Shown here: in pieces, positions 24,947-33,320 of the stretch | Layout: each line of letters opens with the position of its first letter | Position numbering within the stretch: the stretch's first letter is position 1 | Source: CAIWHR01 sp963843595 | GTDB taxonomy: Bacteria > Pseudomonadota > Gammaproteobacteria > Burkholderiales > Casimicrobiaceae | Direction: 5' to 3' | Assembly: GCA_963843595.1 (NCBI GenBank) | Contig: CAWJLG010000005.1 | Location: forward strand, 186,001 to 250,000 | DNA length: 64,000 nt | The notes under the pieces: generated by a model | What the model was told of the DNA's origin: nothing | Databases searched by the model: none | Seen by the model: the letters and a program-made list of their open reading frames with translations, nothing else | Program-made: the position numbers and the translations under genes

Positions 24947-26223
24947 GCCGCAACGACGAACTCTTCGCCCGTGCCCAGCGCACGATTCCTGCCGGCGTCA
25001 ATTCGCCGGTCCGTGCCTTCCGTTCGGTCGGCGGCACGCCCCGCTTCTTCGAGCGTGGCGAAGGCGCCTGGCTCTGGGACGTCGACGGCAAGCGCTACAT
25101 CGACTACGTCGGTTCCTGGGGGCCGGCGATCGTCGGCCACGCGCATCCGGCGGTCGTTCGCGCGGTCGTCGAGACGGCGCCGAAGGGCCTGTCCTTCGGC
25201 GCGCCGACGGAGCTCGAGATCGAGATGGCCGAGATGCTGGTGCGTCTGCTGCCGTCGATCGAGATGGTGCGACTCGTCTCCTCGGGCACCGAGGCGACGA
25301 TGTCGGCGCTGCGGCTGGCGCGCGGGTTCACCGGCCGCAGCAAGATCGTGAAGTTCGAAGGTTGCTACCACGGCCACGGCGACAGCCTGCTGGTGAAGGC
25401 GGGATCGGGCGCGCTGACGTTCGGCCAGCCTTCCTCGGCCGGTGTGCCGCCGGCCATCGCCAACGAGACGATCGTGCTTCCGTACAACGATCTCGCTGCC
25501 GTCGAGGCCGCGTTTGCGGCGGGTGGCGGCGACATCGCGTGCATCATCGTCGAGCCTGTCGTCGGCAACATGAACCTGATCATGCCGCGGCCCGGGTTTC
25601 TGCCGGGCCTGCGCCGCGTCTGCGATGCGCATGGCGCCGTGCTCATCTTCGACGAGGTGATGACCGGCTTCCGTGTCCATCCGCGCGGGATGCAGGGGCT
25701 CGCCGGCGTGACGCCCGACCTGACGACGCTGGGCAAGGTGATCGGCGGCGGAATGCCGGTCGGCGCGTTCGGCGGCAGGCGCGCGATCATGGAGAAGATC
25801 GCACCGCTCGGACCGGTCTATCAGGCCGGCACGCTGTCCGGCAATCCGGTGGCGGTGGCTGCCGGCCTCGCGACGCTGAAGGAAATCCAGGCGCCGGGAT
25901 TCCACGACCGGCTGGCGGCCCGGACGCGGTCGCTCACCGACGGCCTGATGGCCGCGGCGAGGAAGGCGGGCGTTCCGTTCGCCGCGCAATCGGTGGGCGG
26001 AATGTTCGGAATCTACTTCGCCGCCGAGGTGCCGGACACCTACGACGCGGTGATGGCCTGCGACAAGGCGCGCTTCAATCGCTTCTTCCACGCGATGCTG
26101 GATGCGGGCGTCTATTTCGCGCCCAGCGCGTTCGAAGCCGGCTTCGTGTCGGCTGCACATTCGGCCGACGATATCGCGACGACGCTGGCACTCGCGGAGA
26201 AGGCGTTCGCTCTGGCGGCGTGA
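24943..26223 (+). CDS. hemL: glutamate-1-semialdehyde 2,1-aminomutase
   Basis: A 426-residue PLP enzyme that makes 5-aminolevulinate from glutamate-1-semialdehyde in heme synthesis. Seen are RTIPAGVNSPVRAFRSVGG at the N-terminus, VSSGTEATMSALRLARG, KFEGCYHGHGDSLLVKAGSG, FDEVMTGFRV, and the PLP lysine in TTLGKVIGGGMPVGAFGG (Lys 265). Length is normal. The ATG overlaps the sulfotransferase stop. In related genomes hemL usually lies next to the thi/rubredoxin genes, so the 4.3 kb between thiE and hemL looks like an insert. Confidence 0.96.
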   Translation: MSRNDELFARAQRTIPAGVNSPVRAFRSVGGTPRFFERGEGAWLWDVDGKRYIDYVGSWGPAIVGHAHPAVVRAVVETAPKGLSFGAPTELEIEMAEMLVRLLPSIEMVRLVSSGTEATMSALRLARGFTGRSKIVKFEGCYHGHGDSLLVKAGSGALTFGQPSSAGVPPAIANETIVLPYNDLAAVEAAFAAGGGDIACIIVEPVVGNMNLIMPRPGFLPGLRRVCDAHGAVLIFDEVMTGFRVHPRGMQGLAGVTPDLTTLGKVIGGGMPVGAFGGRRAIMEKIAPLGPVYQAGTLSGNPVAVAAGLATLKEIQAPGFHDRLAARTRSLTDGLMAAARKAGVPFAAQSVGGMFGIYFAAEVPDTYDAVMACDKARFNRFFHAMLDAGVYFAPSAFEAGFVSAAHSADDIATTLALAEKAFALAA

Positions 26224-26280
26224 CGGACCGTCGCGCCGGCGTCCGCGCCGCGCGCCGGACGTGACGCACCGCGGATTTCG

Positions 26281-27267
26281 ATGACGGAAGAGCAACGACA
26301 GGTCGTCTGGTCGTCGGGAGCGCCGGTGCAAATCCGGCCGCCGCCCGCGGCGTCGCTGCATGCGCTGGAGGCCGCGGCGGCCGCGGCTCCGCAACGCGCG
26401 GCCCTCTGGCAGGCGGCGCTGGACAGGCTTCGGTGCGGGAGCGCCACCGACAACGACGTCGGTGCAGGCTGGTCAATGCATGGCGAGCGCCCGCTGGCCG
26501 TGGCCGTGATTACGCCGTATTCGCGCGAGGACGTCGCGCTGCTGCGCCGCTGCCACGAAAGTGTGCGGGCGCAATCGTACTCCTGCCGGCACTTCATGGT
26601 CGCCGACGGGGCCGCGCGCGCCGAACTCGATGCCTGGGACGTGGAACACCTGAAGCTCGATCGTTCGCATGCCGACTTCGGCGACACGCCGCGCGCGGTC
26701 GGCGGCGAAGCGGCGGTCGGACGCGGGTTCGGTGCGGTGGCATATCTCGATGCGGACAATACCTGGCGCAGGCACCATGTCGAATCGCTGGTGTGGCGAT
26801 GGCGCGATGCAGGCGTGCCGGTGGTCGTGTCCGGCCGCACGCTGCATTTCCCGGACGGATCGCTGCTGCCGGAGGTCAATCCCGACGATGCGCACGAGCA
26901 CGTCGATACCAACTGCCTGTTCCTCACGGGGGCCGCGCTGGCGATGGTTTCTGCATGGCGCGAATACCCGCGCCGACTGTCGCAGATCGATGATCGGATG
27001 ATCTGGCGCATGCTGCGTGGACGCGGGCACGCCTTCGCGGTCACCGGCGCACTGACCGCGCGCTACACCGTCAACGAGCGTTACTTCTATCGGGCGCTGG
27101 GGCTCCCGGTGCCCGGCGACGCGCGTCCGGATTTCGACCCCGCGCCGCTCGCCGACTGGTATCGAGCGCTGGATGCCCGTACCCGGGCCGAGCTCGAGAC
27201 GAAGCTGGGATTTCCGGTGGACGCTTTCCTGCGGGAATTCTTCGCCGGCTGGGGCATCGCGCTGTAG
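26281..27267 (+). CDS. family 2-like glycosyltransferase
   Basis: A 328-residue protein. The first 65 residues, rich in Ala and Pro, may be non-native, since an ATG at 26476 begins just before the GT-A domain (LAVAVITPYSREDVALLRRC). The metal-binding acids are in GFGAVAYLDADNTWRRHHVE, followed by VVVSGRTLHFPDG and a late RLSQIDDRMIWRML. This matches distant GT2 families. No membrane helix. The acceptor is unknown. It lies between hemL and a convergent DUF6065-like gene, with an imperfect palindrome in the gap. Confidence 0.68.
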   Translation: MTEEQRQVVWSSGAPVQIRPPPAASLHALEAAAAAAPQRAALWQAALDRLRCGSATDNDVGAGWSMHGERPLAVAVITPYSREDVALLRRCHESVRAQSYSCRHFMVADGAARAELDAWDVEHLKLDRSHADFGDTPRAVGGEAAVGRGFGAVAYLDADNTWRRHHVESLVWRWRDAGVPVVVSGRTLHFPDGSLLPEVNPDDAHEHVDTNCLFLTGAALAMVSAWREYPRRLSQIDDRMIWRMLRGRGHAFAVTGALTARYTVNERYFYRALGLPVPGDARPDFDPAPLADWYRALDARTRAELETKLGFPVDAFLREFFAGWGIAL

Positions 27268-27273
27268 CGCACG

Positions 27274-27332
27274 GGGTCGGCGCCGCCATTCCGTCACGTG
27301 AACGACCCGAGATGGAATTGCGGCGCTGACCC
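27274..27332. repeat. imperfect 21-bp inverted repeat between convergent genes
   Basis: Arms at 27274-27294 and 27312-27332 match at 18 of 21 positions, with a 17-base loop. Both outer ends read GGGTCRG, like the ends of the perfect palindrome at 18387-18440, and both elements lie between convergent genes. The right arm just touches the stop of the minus-strand gene. Confidence 0.6.
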
Positions 27333-28078
27333 TATTTCCCGCGCCGATCGACGGGGGTAGCGAGGCGCAGCTTGTTGACGTGCGACGGTGGCGCCTCCGA
27401 TCCGTCGGGCAGCTTGCCGAGAAAGTAGAACCGCTGCCAGGCTTCCTTGAGCGTCGCGGCGTCCTTGGCGTGGAAACGCTGCATGAACTCGTCGCGGCGC
27501 TGTTTCCACGCCATCGCCTGGCCTTCGAGCTCGGGATCGTCCGCGAGATTGCGCACCTCGACCTCCGTTTCGGCCAGCGCATCGGCGGGCACCGGGTAGA
27601 CCATGCAGATCGGCTCGTCCTTTTCGAAGCGCACCTTCCCCGGCCGCGTCATCTGCCAGTTCATCGTGAACGGATAGGGCAGCCAGTCCGTCTCGATGAC
27701 GCCCGCCAGGGGTGCGATGCCGTCCTTCGGACGATTGGTCGGGCCGCCGCAGAACATGTTCCAGCCCGGCTCGGTGCGGAACAAGTACGTCAGATGGAAG
27801 GTCACGATGCCGAAGGCGAAGTGCGAGACGACGAGATTCTCGAGGTTCGGGTAGCCGTCGAGCGCACGGATCTGCGTATTGCGCGCGTGGGGTCCGCCAT
27901 CCCACGTGATTTCGAGCGCACACGCCGCGCCCACCTCCCACCCGTGCGCATTGGCGATGTTGAGGGGCAGGCAGCGATAGGCGTGCTTGTCCGGAATGTG
28001 GTCCATCCAGGCCCGCGTCATCGGCGCGGGCCGGAGTGGCAGCGGTTCGGGCATCAGGGCGTACGCAGTCAGCTTCAT
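27332..28078 (-). CDS. DUF6065-like protein of unknown function
   Basis: A 248-residue protein without signal peptide or membrane helix. The string RCLPLNIANAHGWEV with a following EITWDGGPHA resembles what I know as DUF6065 proteins. Other visible features are FHLTYLFRTEPGWNMFCGGP, a TDWLPYPFTMNWQMT stretch, and a charged C-terminal helix around KQRRDEFMQRFHAKDAATL. The ATG at 28078 starts just before MKLTAYALMPEPLPLRP; a GTG-type extension upstream is unlikely. Such genes often lie near glycosyltransferases. No function is known to me. Confidence 0.65.
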   Translation of the reverse strand: MKLTAYALMPEPLPLRPAPMTRAWMDHIPDKHAYRCLPLNIANAHGWEVGAACALEITWDGGPHARNTQIRALDGYPNLENLVVSHFAFGIVTFHLTYLFRTEPGWNMFCGGPTNRPKDGIAPLAGVIETDWLPYPFTMNWQMTRPGKVRFEKDEPICMVYPVPADALAETEVEVRNLADDPELEGQAMAWKQRRDEFMQRFHAKDAATLKEAWQRFYFLGKLPDGSEAPPSHVNKLRLATPVDRRGK

Positions 28079-28217
28079 GCGGCAGGCCAGCGCGGTTGCG
28101 TCGGGGGGTGACGACAGTTTACCGCGGCGGCGTCGTCCAGCGGCGACGAAGCCGGCGAGACGTCGCACGCAACACCTTGATTCGTGCGGTGAAATCGGCG
28201 GTCGAACGAAATGGCCA

Positions 28218-28226
28218 TGCTACAAT
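28218..28226 (+). promoter_or_regulatory. extended -10 promoter of the type II secretion operon
   Basis: TGCTACAAT fits an extended -10 element, with transcription start expected near 28233. That excludes the ATG at 28211 and supports the GTG at 28256 as the gspE start, with a GGGGG ribosome site at 28240-28244. Confidence 0.45.
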
Positions 28227-28255
28227 CGAACGTTTTTCAGGGGGCTACGGAACGC

Positions 28256-29960
28256 GTGAATTCACCGGTGCGCAAACGCCTGGGCGAGATCCTCGTCGAA
28301 CGCGGCAAGCTCGATGCTGCCGGGCTCGATCGGGCGCTTCGGGTCCAGCAGGACAGCCGCGGCGAGCGGCTGGGTGCGCTGCTGGTGACGCTCGGCCTGT
28401 GTGCCCAGCGCGACGTGGCGGAGGCGCTCGCCATCCAGCTCGGGCTGCCCCTCGTCGAGGCCAACGGATACCCGGAGTTTCCGATCCTGGAGGAACGCGT
28501 GTCCGCGCGTTTCCTGCGCGAATCGCGGGCACTGCCGCTGCGCGAGGACGAGCAGGAGGTCGCGCTCGCCATGGTGGATCCGACCGACGACTACACGATC
28601 GGCGCATTCCGGATGGTCACCGGGCGCGAAGTGCGGCCGATGGTCGCACTGCCCACGGAACTCGAAGCGGCACATGGAGCGGCTGTACGGTGCCGGAAAA
28701 TCGGCGCTCGGTCAGATCGTCGGCGACGTCGAGCAACGCGACGACCTCGCGTTCGACGCCGACATCCAGCAGCTCAAGGATCTCGCGGCGGAGGCGCCCG
28801 TCATCCGGCTGGTCTCGCTCATCATCACCAATGCGCTCGAGCAGCGTGCCTCCGACATCCACATCGAGCCGTTCGAGAACCGGCTCGTCGTCCGCTATCG
28901 AATCGACGGTGTCCTGCACGAGGTCGAGTCGCCGCCACGGCGCTTCTCCGCGGCCGTGATTTCGCGCGTCAAGATCATGGCCAACCTCGATATCGCGGAG
29001 CGCCGTCTGCCGCAGGACGGTCGCATCCGGCTTCGCGTGCAGGGCAAGGAAATCGACCTGCGGGTGTCGACGGTGCCCACGATGCACGGCGAATCGGTCG
29101 TGATGCGGATTCTCGACAAGGGCGGCGTTGCCCTCGATTTCCAGAAGCTCGGTTTCTACGACGACACGCTCAAGATCTTCACGCGGGTGCTGATGGAGCC
29201 GCACGGCATCCTTCTCGTCACGGGTCCCACCGGCTCGGGCAAGACGACGACGCTGTACACGGCGCTGGAAACGCTCAACAAGCCCGACGTCAAGATTCTC
29301 ACCGTCGAGGATCCGGTCGAGTACCAGATGCCCGGAATCAACCAGATCCAGGTCAAGCCGCAGATCGACCTCACGTTCGCGAATGCGCTGCGTTCGATTG
29401 TCCGCCAGGACCCCGACGTGATCATGATCGGCGAGATCCGCGACCTCGAGACGGCGCAGATCGCCGTTCAGTCCGCGCTCACGGGCCACCTCGTGCTGTC
29501 GACCGTCCACACCAACGACGCGGCGTCGACGGTCAACCGCCTGCTCGACATGGGCGTGGAGGACTACCTGCTCACTTCGACCGTGATCGGCATTCTGGCG
29601 CAGCGGCTGGTGCGCACGCTGTGCCCGCAATGCAAGGAGCCGTACACGGCGCTGCCCGAGATCGTCGACGAGCTCGGCCTGCGGCGCATCGCCAAGTCGA
29701 CCGGGGACATCACGTTGTGGCACGAAAAAGGCTGCCCCGAATGCGCGCACACCGGGTTCATGGGCCGCGTCAGCGTGATGGAAATGCTGCCGATGACCGA
29801 TCCGCTGCGCAGTCTCGTGATGAAGCACGCGACATCGACGGACCTGCGCAACGAGGCGATCCGTGGAGGCATGGTGACGATGTACGAGGACGGCCTGCGC
29901 AAGGCGCTGGACGGCATCACCACGTTCGAGGAAGTGCTGCGTGTGACGCGCGAGAGCTGA
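28256..29960 (+). pseudogene. gspE: type II secretion ATPase GspE, frameshifted
   Basis: GspE is the cytoplasmic ATPase that powers the T2SS pseudopilus. The N-terminal domain (RLGEILVERGKLDAAGLDRA onward) starts at the GTG 28256. The frame changes at about 28676, where one extra G breaks EAAH from ERLYGAGKSALGQIVGDV. After it come SDIHIEPF, the Walker A GPTGSGKTTTLYTAL, the Asp box, Walker B-like IMIGEIRDLETAQIA, the His box and the four-cysteine zinc site CPQC...CPEC. With the base removed the protein is about 567 residues, normal for GspE. Since the rest of the operon is intact, a sequencing error is quite possible. Confidence 0.88.
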
Positions 29961-29967
29961 CCCTGCG

Positions 29968-31209
29968 ATGCCCGTGTTCCGCTACAAGGCTGTCGATCAC
30001 GCCGGCGATGTCGCCGTCGGCGAGCTCGAGGCCGCGACCGAGTCCGAGATCGTCGACCGGCTCCGCGACCAGGGCCTGATGCCGATGCAGGTCGGCCCGG
30101 CCGCAGGCGGCGGCAAGGCCGCGACGCCGGCGCAGCTTGCGTCCGGCCCGCGCCGGGGCTGGCTCACACCGAAACGGGTAACCCGCGATCATCTGATGGC
30201 GCTGACGCGTGAGCTCGCCACGCTGTTGCGCGCCGGGCTGCCGCTCGATCGTGCGCTCGAGATCCTGATCGGCCTGGCACCCACGCCCCCGGTCGCGGTG
30301 CTGCTCCAGCAGATCCGCGACGACGTCCGCGGCGGCAAGTCGCTGTCGCAGGCGCTCGACGTGCGCCGCGACGTGTTCGATCGCTTCTACGTCAACATCG
30401 TCCGCGCGGGCGAGGCGGGCGGCGCGCTCGGGGTCGTGCTCACGCGCCTCGCGGACACGATGGAGCGCAACAAGGAGTTGCGTGAAAGCGTGAAGGCGGC
30501 ATTGATCTATCCGACGATCCTGATCGGCGTCGCGGTGATGTCGGTGATGGTGCTTCTGGTCTGGGTGGTGCCGCAGTTTCAGCAGACGTTCGAGCAGGCC
30601 GGCAAGGCGTTGCCGCTGCCCACGCAGATCGTCGTGATCGTCGGGACCGCGCTGCGTCACTGGTGGTGGGCCATTCTGGGCGGCATCGTGCTCGTCGTCG
30701 GCGGGATGCGGCGACGGATGCAGCGGCCCGACGTGCGCGCGCGCTGGGATGCACGCCTGCTGCGCTGGCCGCTCGTCGGCAATCTCGTGACCAAGGTCGA
30801 GGTCGCCCGCTTCGCACGCACGCTCGCGACGCTGCTCGCCAACGGCGTGACGCTTCTCGCGGGACTCGCGATCGTCAAGGAGACGCTCGGCAACCGCGTG
30901 CTCGCCGGTTCGCTCGACGGCGTGATCGCGCGGCTGCGCGAAGGCAAGGGCTTCGGACGACCGCTCGCCGAGACGAACCTCTACCCGAAACTCGCGACGC
31001 AGATGATTCTCGTCGGCGAGGAGTCGGGTCGACTCGAGGAGATGCTGACGCGTGTCGCCGAGGTGTACGACCGCGAGGTGCAGATCGAGATCAAGCGCTT
31101 CCTCGCGGTGCTCGAGCCCGCGCTGATCCTCGGGCTTGCCGTGCTGATCGGCGGGATCGTCTTCTCGATCCTGCTGGGCGTCATGGGCATGAGCGAACTT
31201 GTTCAGTAA
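29968..31209 (+). CDS. gspF: type II secretion inner membrane protein GspF
   Basis: A 413-residue platform protein that couples GspE to pseudopilus growth. Two GspF domains are seen. The first starts with RDHLMALTRELATLLRAGLPLD, followed by VNIVRAGEAGGALG. The second starts with VEVARFARTLATLLANGVTLL, followed by MILVGEESGRLEEML. Three membrane helices lie near residues 175, 225 and 380. The N-terminal FRYKAVDHAGDVAVGELEA is typical. The ATG is 8 bases after the gspE stop. Confidence 0.96.
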   Translation: MPVFRYKAVDHAGDVAVGELEAATESEIVDRLRDQGLMPMQVGPAAGGGKAATPAQLASGPRRGWLTPKRVTRDHLMALTRELATLLRAGLPLDRALEILIGLAPTPPVAVLLQQIRDDVRGGKSLSQALDVRRDVFDRFYVNIVRAGEAGGALGVVLTRLADTMERNKELRESVKAALIYPTILIGVAVMSVMVLLVWVVPQFQQTFEQAGKALPLPTQIVVIVGTALRHWWWAILGGIVLVVGGMRRRMQRPDVRARWDARLLRWPLVGNLVTKVEVARFARTLATLLANGVTLLAGLAIVKETLGNRVLAGSLDGVIARLREGKGFGRPLAETNLYPKLATQMILVGEESGRLEEMLTRVAEVYDREVQIEIKRFLAVLEPALILGLAVLIGGIVFSILLGVMGMSELVQ

Positions 31210-31281
31210 AGCCTGTCTAACCTTTCCGGTACCGGGGTCTTGGGCAGGCCCGACATTACAAAGCCACGCAGGGGACAAGCC

Positions 31282-31713
31282 ATGAAGCAACGTGCAGCGC
31301 GGCATGCCGTCAGAGGCATGACGCTGATCGAGATACTCGTCGTGCTGGTGCTGATCGGCATCGTGCTCGGCATCGTCGGCGGCAATTTCATCGGCCGCGG
31401 CGAGAAGGCGAAGGGCGACGCCGCCAAGATCGAGATCGGGCAGATCAGCCAGGCGCTCGATCTGTTCAAGCTCGAGGTCGGTCGCTATCCGACGACGTCC
31501 GAAGGGCTGCAGGCGCTGATCACCGCGCCGGCCGGCGCGACGAACTGGAACGGGCCGTACTGGAAGAAGTCGACACTGCCGAAGGATCCCTGGGGCAACG
31601 AATACAGGTACACGGCCCCGGGCCAGAGCGCGCCTTACGACATCCTCTCCTACGGCGCGGACGGCAAGGAAGGCGGCGAAGGTCCCAACAAGGACATCAC
31701 GAGTTCGCAATGA
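31282..31713 (+). CDS. gspG: major pseudopilin GspG
   Basis: A 143-residue main subunit of the T2SS pseudopilus. The prepilin peptidase site is RG/MTLIEILVVLVLIG with Glu at +5, after a 13-residue leader. The C-terminal half has WGNEYRYTAPGQSAPYDILS, the calcium-binding loop region, and YGADGKEGGEG at the end, typical of GspG. The ATG at 31282 has AGGGGAC 6 bases upstream. Its stop overlaps the gspH ATG. Maturation needs a GspO/PilD peptidase encoded elsewhere. Confidence 0.97.
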   Translation: MKQRAARHAVRGMTLIEILVVLVLIGIVLGIVGGNFIGRGEKAKGDAAKIEIGQISQALDLFKLEVGRYPTTSEGLQALITAPAGATNWNGPYWKKSTLPKDPWGNEYRYTAPGQSAPYDILSYGADGKEGGEGPNKDITSSQ

Positions 31714-32168
31714 CGCGCGCCGGTCGCGCGCTCCCCGCGCGCGGCGTCACCCTCCTCGAACTGCTCGTCGTGCTGTCGATCATGGCGGTGGTTGCTGCGC
31801 TGGTCGTCCCGATGTTCGGCGGCGGCGTTTCGACGACCGACATGAAGAGCGCCGCGCGCCAGCTCGCCGCGGGTATGCGGCTTGCGCGCAGCGAGGCGGT
31901 GGCGACGCGCATGGAGACGAGCGTGACGCTCGACCTCGAGCGGCGCACGTTCCGCGTCGCGCGTGATCCGCGCGAATACGCGCTGCCCGCGAAGGTCGAG
32001 CTCAAGCTCGTTACCGCGCAGAGCGACATCGAATCGGAAAAGACGGGCTCGATCCGATTCTTCCCGGATGGCGGCTCCAACGGCGGCCGCGTCACCCTCG
32101 CCGCGGGAGAGCGCAAGTACGAAGTCGATGTCGACTGGCTGACCGGCCGCGTCGCGATTCTGGACTGA
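31710..32168 (+). CDS. gspH: minor pseudopilin GspH
   Basis: A 152-residue minor pseudopilin with the site ARG/VTLLELLVVLSIMAVVAAL and Glu at +5. The periplasmic part includes RQLAAGMRLARSEAVATR, the usual GspH helix, then a beta-rich domain ending WLTGRVAILD. It probably sits near the pseudopilus tip. The ATG overlaps the gspG stop by four bases, and gspI starts 8 bases after its end, so it belongs to one translational unit. Confidence 0.92.
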   Translation: MTRAGRALPARGVTLLELLVVLSIMAVVAALVVPMFGGGVSTTDMKSAARQLAAGMRLARSEAVATRMETSVTLDLERRTFRVARDPREYALPAKVELKLVTAQSDIESEKTGSIRFFPDGGSNGGRVTLAAGERKYEVDVDWLTGRVAILD

Positions 32169-32175
32169 CCCCGCG

Positions 32176-32610
32176 ATGGGCCCGAATCCGATGCCTCGGT
32201 CGCAGGGATTTTCGCTGCTCGAAGTGCTGGTGGCCTTCGTGATCCTCTCGCTCGTCGCGACGGCGCTGTTCCGCCTGTTCTCCGGATCGCTCGCGAACGT
32301 AGGCGCCGCGGAGGACTACAGTCGTGCCATGATCGTGGCCGAGAGCGTGCTCGCGGAAACCGGCGGCGCGCAGCCGTTGCGCGAAGGATCGCTTACCGGC
32401 AGCGCCGACGACGGCAGGATCTCGTGGCGCGCAAGTGTCTCTCCCTGGGATCCGCCCGACGTCAGCCCGGACATCGCGAATGCCTCGGCGCTGATGCCGT
32501 TGCGCCTCTATCGCGTCGCCGTCGAGGTCGAGTTCCCGGCGCCGTCCGGCGGGCAGCGCATGATCGCACTGGCGACCACGCGTCTCGGGGCGCGGGAGCG
32601 TGTGCAGTGA
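32176..32610 (+). CDS. gspI: minor pseudopilin GspI
   Basis: A 144-residue minor pseudopilin. The cleavage site is SQG/FSLLEVLVAFVILSLVATAL with Glu at +5. RAMIVAESVLAETG resembles the family helix, and the C-terminal RLYRVAVEVEFPAPSGGQR is a beta strand pair. An ATG at 32191 is an alternative start that shortens only the leader. The stop overlaps the gspJ start (GTGA). With GspJ and GspK it should form the tip complex. Confidence 0.92.
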   Translation: MGPNPMPRSQGFSLLEVLVAFVILSLVATALFRLFSGSLANVGAAEDYSRAMIVAESVLAETGGAQPLREGSLTGSADDGRISWRASVSPWDPPDVSPDIANASALMPLRLYRVAVEVEFPAPSGGQRMIALATTRLGARERVQ

Positions 32611-33320
32611 GTGCGTTCTGCACGACGCGTCGCGTAGCGTGCGGCGGCCGACGTCATGGCGAGCGCGGCTTCACGCTGCTCGAGCTCACCGTCGCGCTGG
32701 TGCTGCTCGCGCTGATGGCGGCCGTGCTGGTCGGTTCCGTGCGGCTCGCGGCGAGAAGCTGGGACGGCGGCGAGGCCAAGGCCGAACAGGTCGCACAGAT
32801 GCGCCAGACGGGCGAGTTCCTGCGTGCACAGCTGTCGGCGGAGTTTCCGCTGCGCATCAAGAAGGCAGTGGGGCTGCCGCTGATGTTCGGCGGGGAGCGC
32901 AATGAAATGCGGTATGCGGCAGCGTTGCCGACCCGCGTCGCCGAGGGCGGCGTCTACTATTTCCGGCTCACCGTCGCGCATGACGGCGACAAGTCGCAGC
33001 TGGTGCTCGAGCGGATGATTCCGGAGCCCGACGTCACCACGGAACCTTCTTTCAGCGGGGCGGATCGCTCGGTGCTGGCGGCCGGCATCCGTGACGTCAC
33101 GATCGGCTATTTCGGTCGTTCTGCCGGCGCGGTGTTCGACGAAACGCCCACGTGGCGCGACCGGTGGGAGGATCGCGACCGCTTGCCCATTCTCGTCCGC
33201 ATCGACGTGACGCCCGAAAGCGGACCGCCATGGCCCCAGATCGTCGTCGAACCACGGCGCGCGCCAGAGGCCGGATGCCGCTCTTGGGACGCCAATCGCA
33301 ACCGCTGCGTGGGGGCCTGA
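32607..33320 (+). CDS. gspJ: minor pseudopilin GspJ
   Basis: A 237-residue minor pseudopilin with ERG/FTLLELTVALVLLALMAAV after a 20-residue leader; Glu is at +5. QVAQMRQTGEFLRAQL and the later LPILVRIDVTPESGPPWP match the GspJ core. The GTG at 32607 overlaps the gspI stop, which explains the choice of a non-ATG start. Its stop overlaps the gspK ATG (TGATG). Length is normal. Confidence 0.9.
   Translation: MSAFCTTRRVACGGRRHGERGFTLLELTVALVLLALMAAVLVGSVRLAARSWDGGEAKAEQVAQMRQTGEFLRAQLSAEFPLRIKKAVGLPLMFGGERNEMRYAAALPTRVAEGGVYYFRLTVAHDGDKSQLVLERMIPEPDVTTEPSFSGADRSVLAAGIRDVTIGYFGRSAGAVFDETPTWRDRWEDRDRLPILVRIDVTPESGPPWPQIVVEPRRAPEAGCRSWDANRNRCVGA

Noticed and set aside
28211..28255. ATG at 28211 as gspE start
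   Set aside because: It lies upstream of the predicted transcription start, and family similarity begins after the GTG at 28256.
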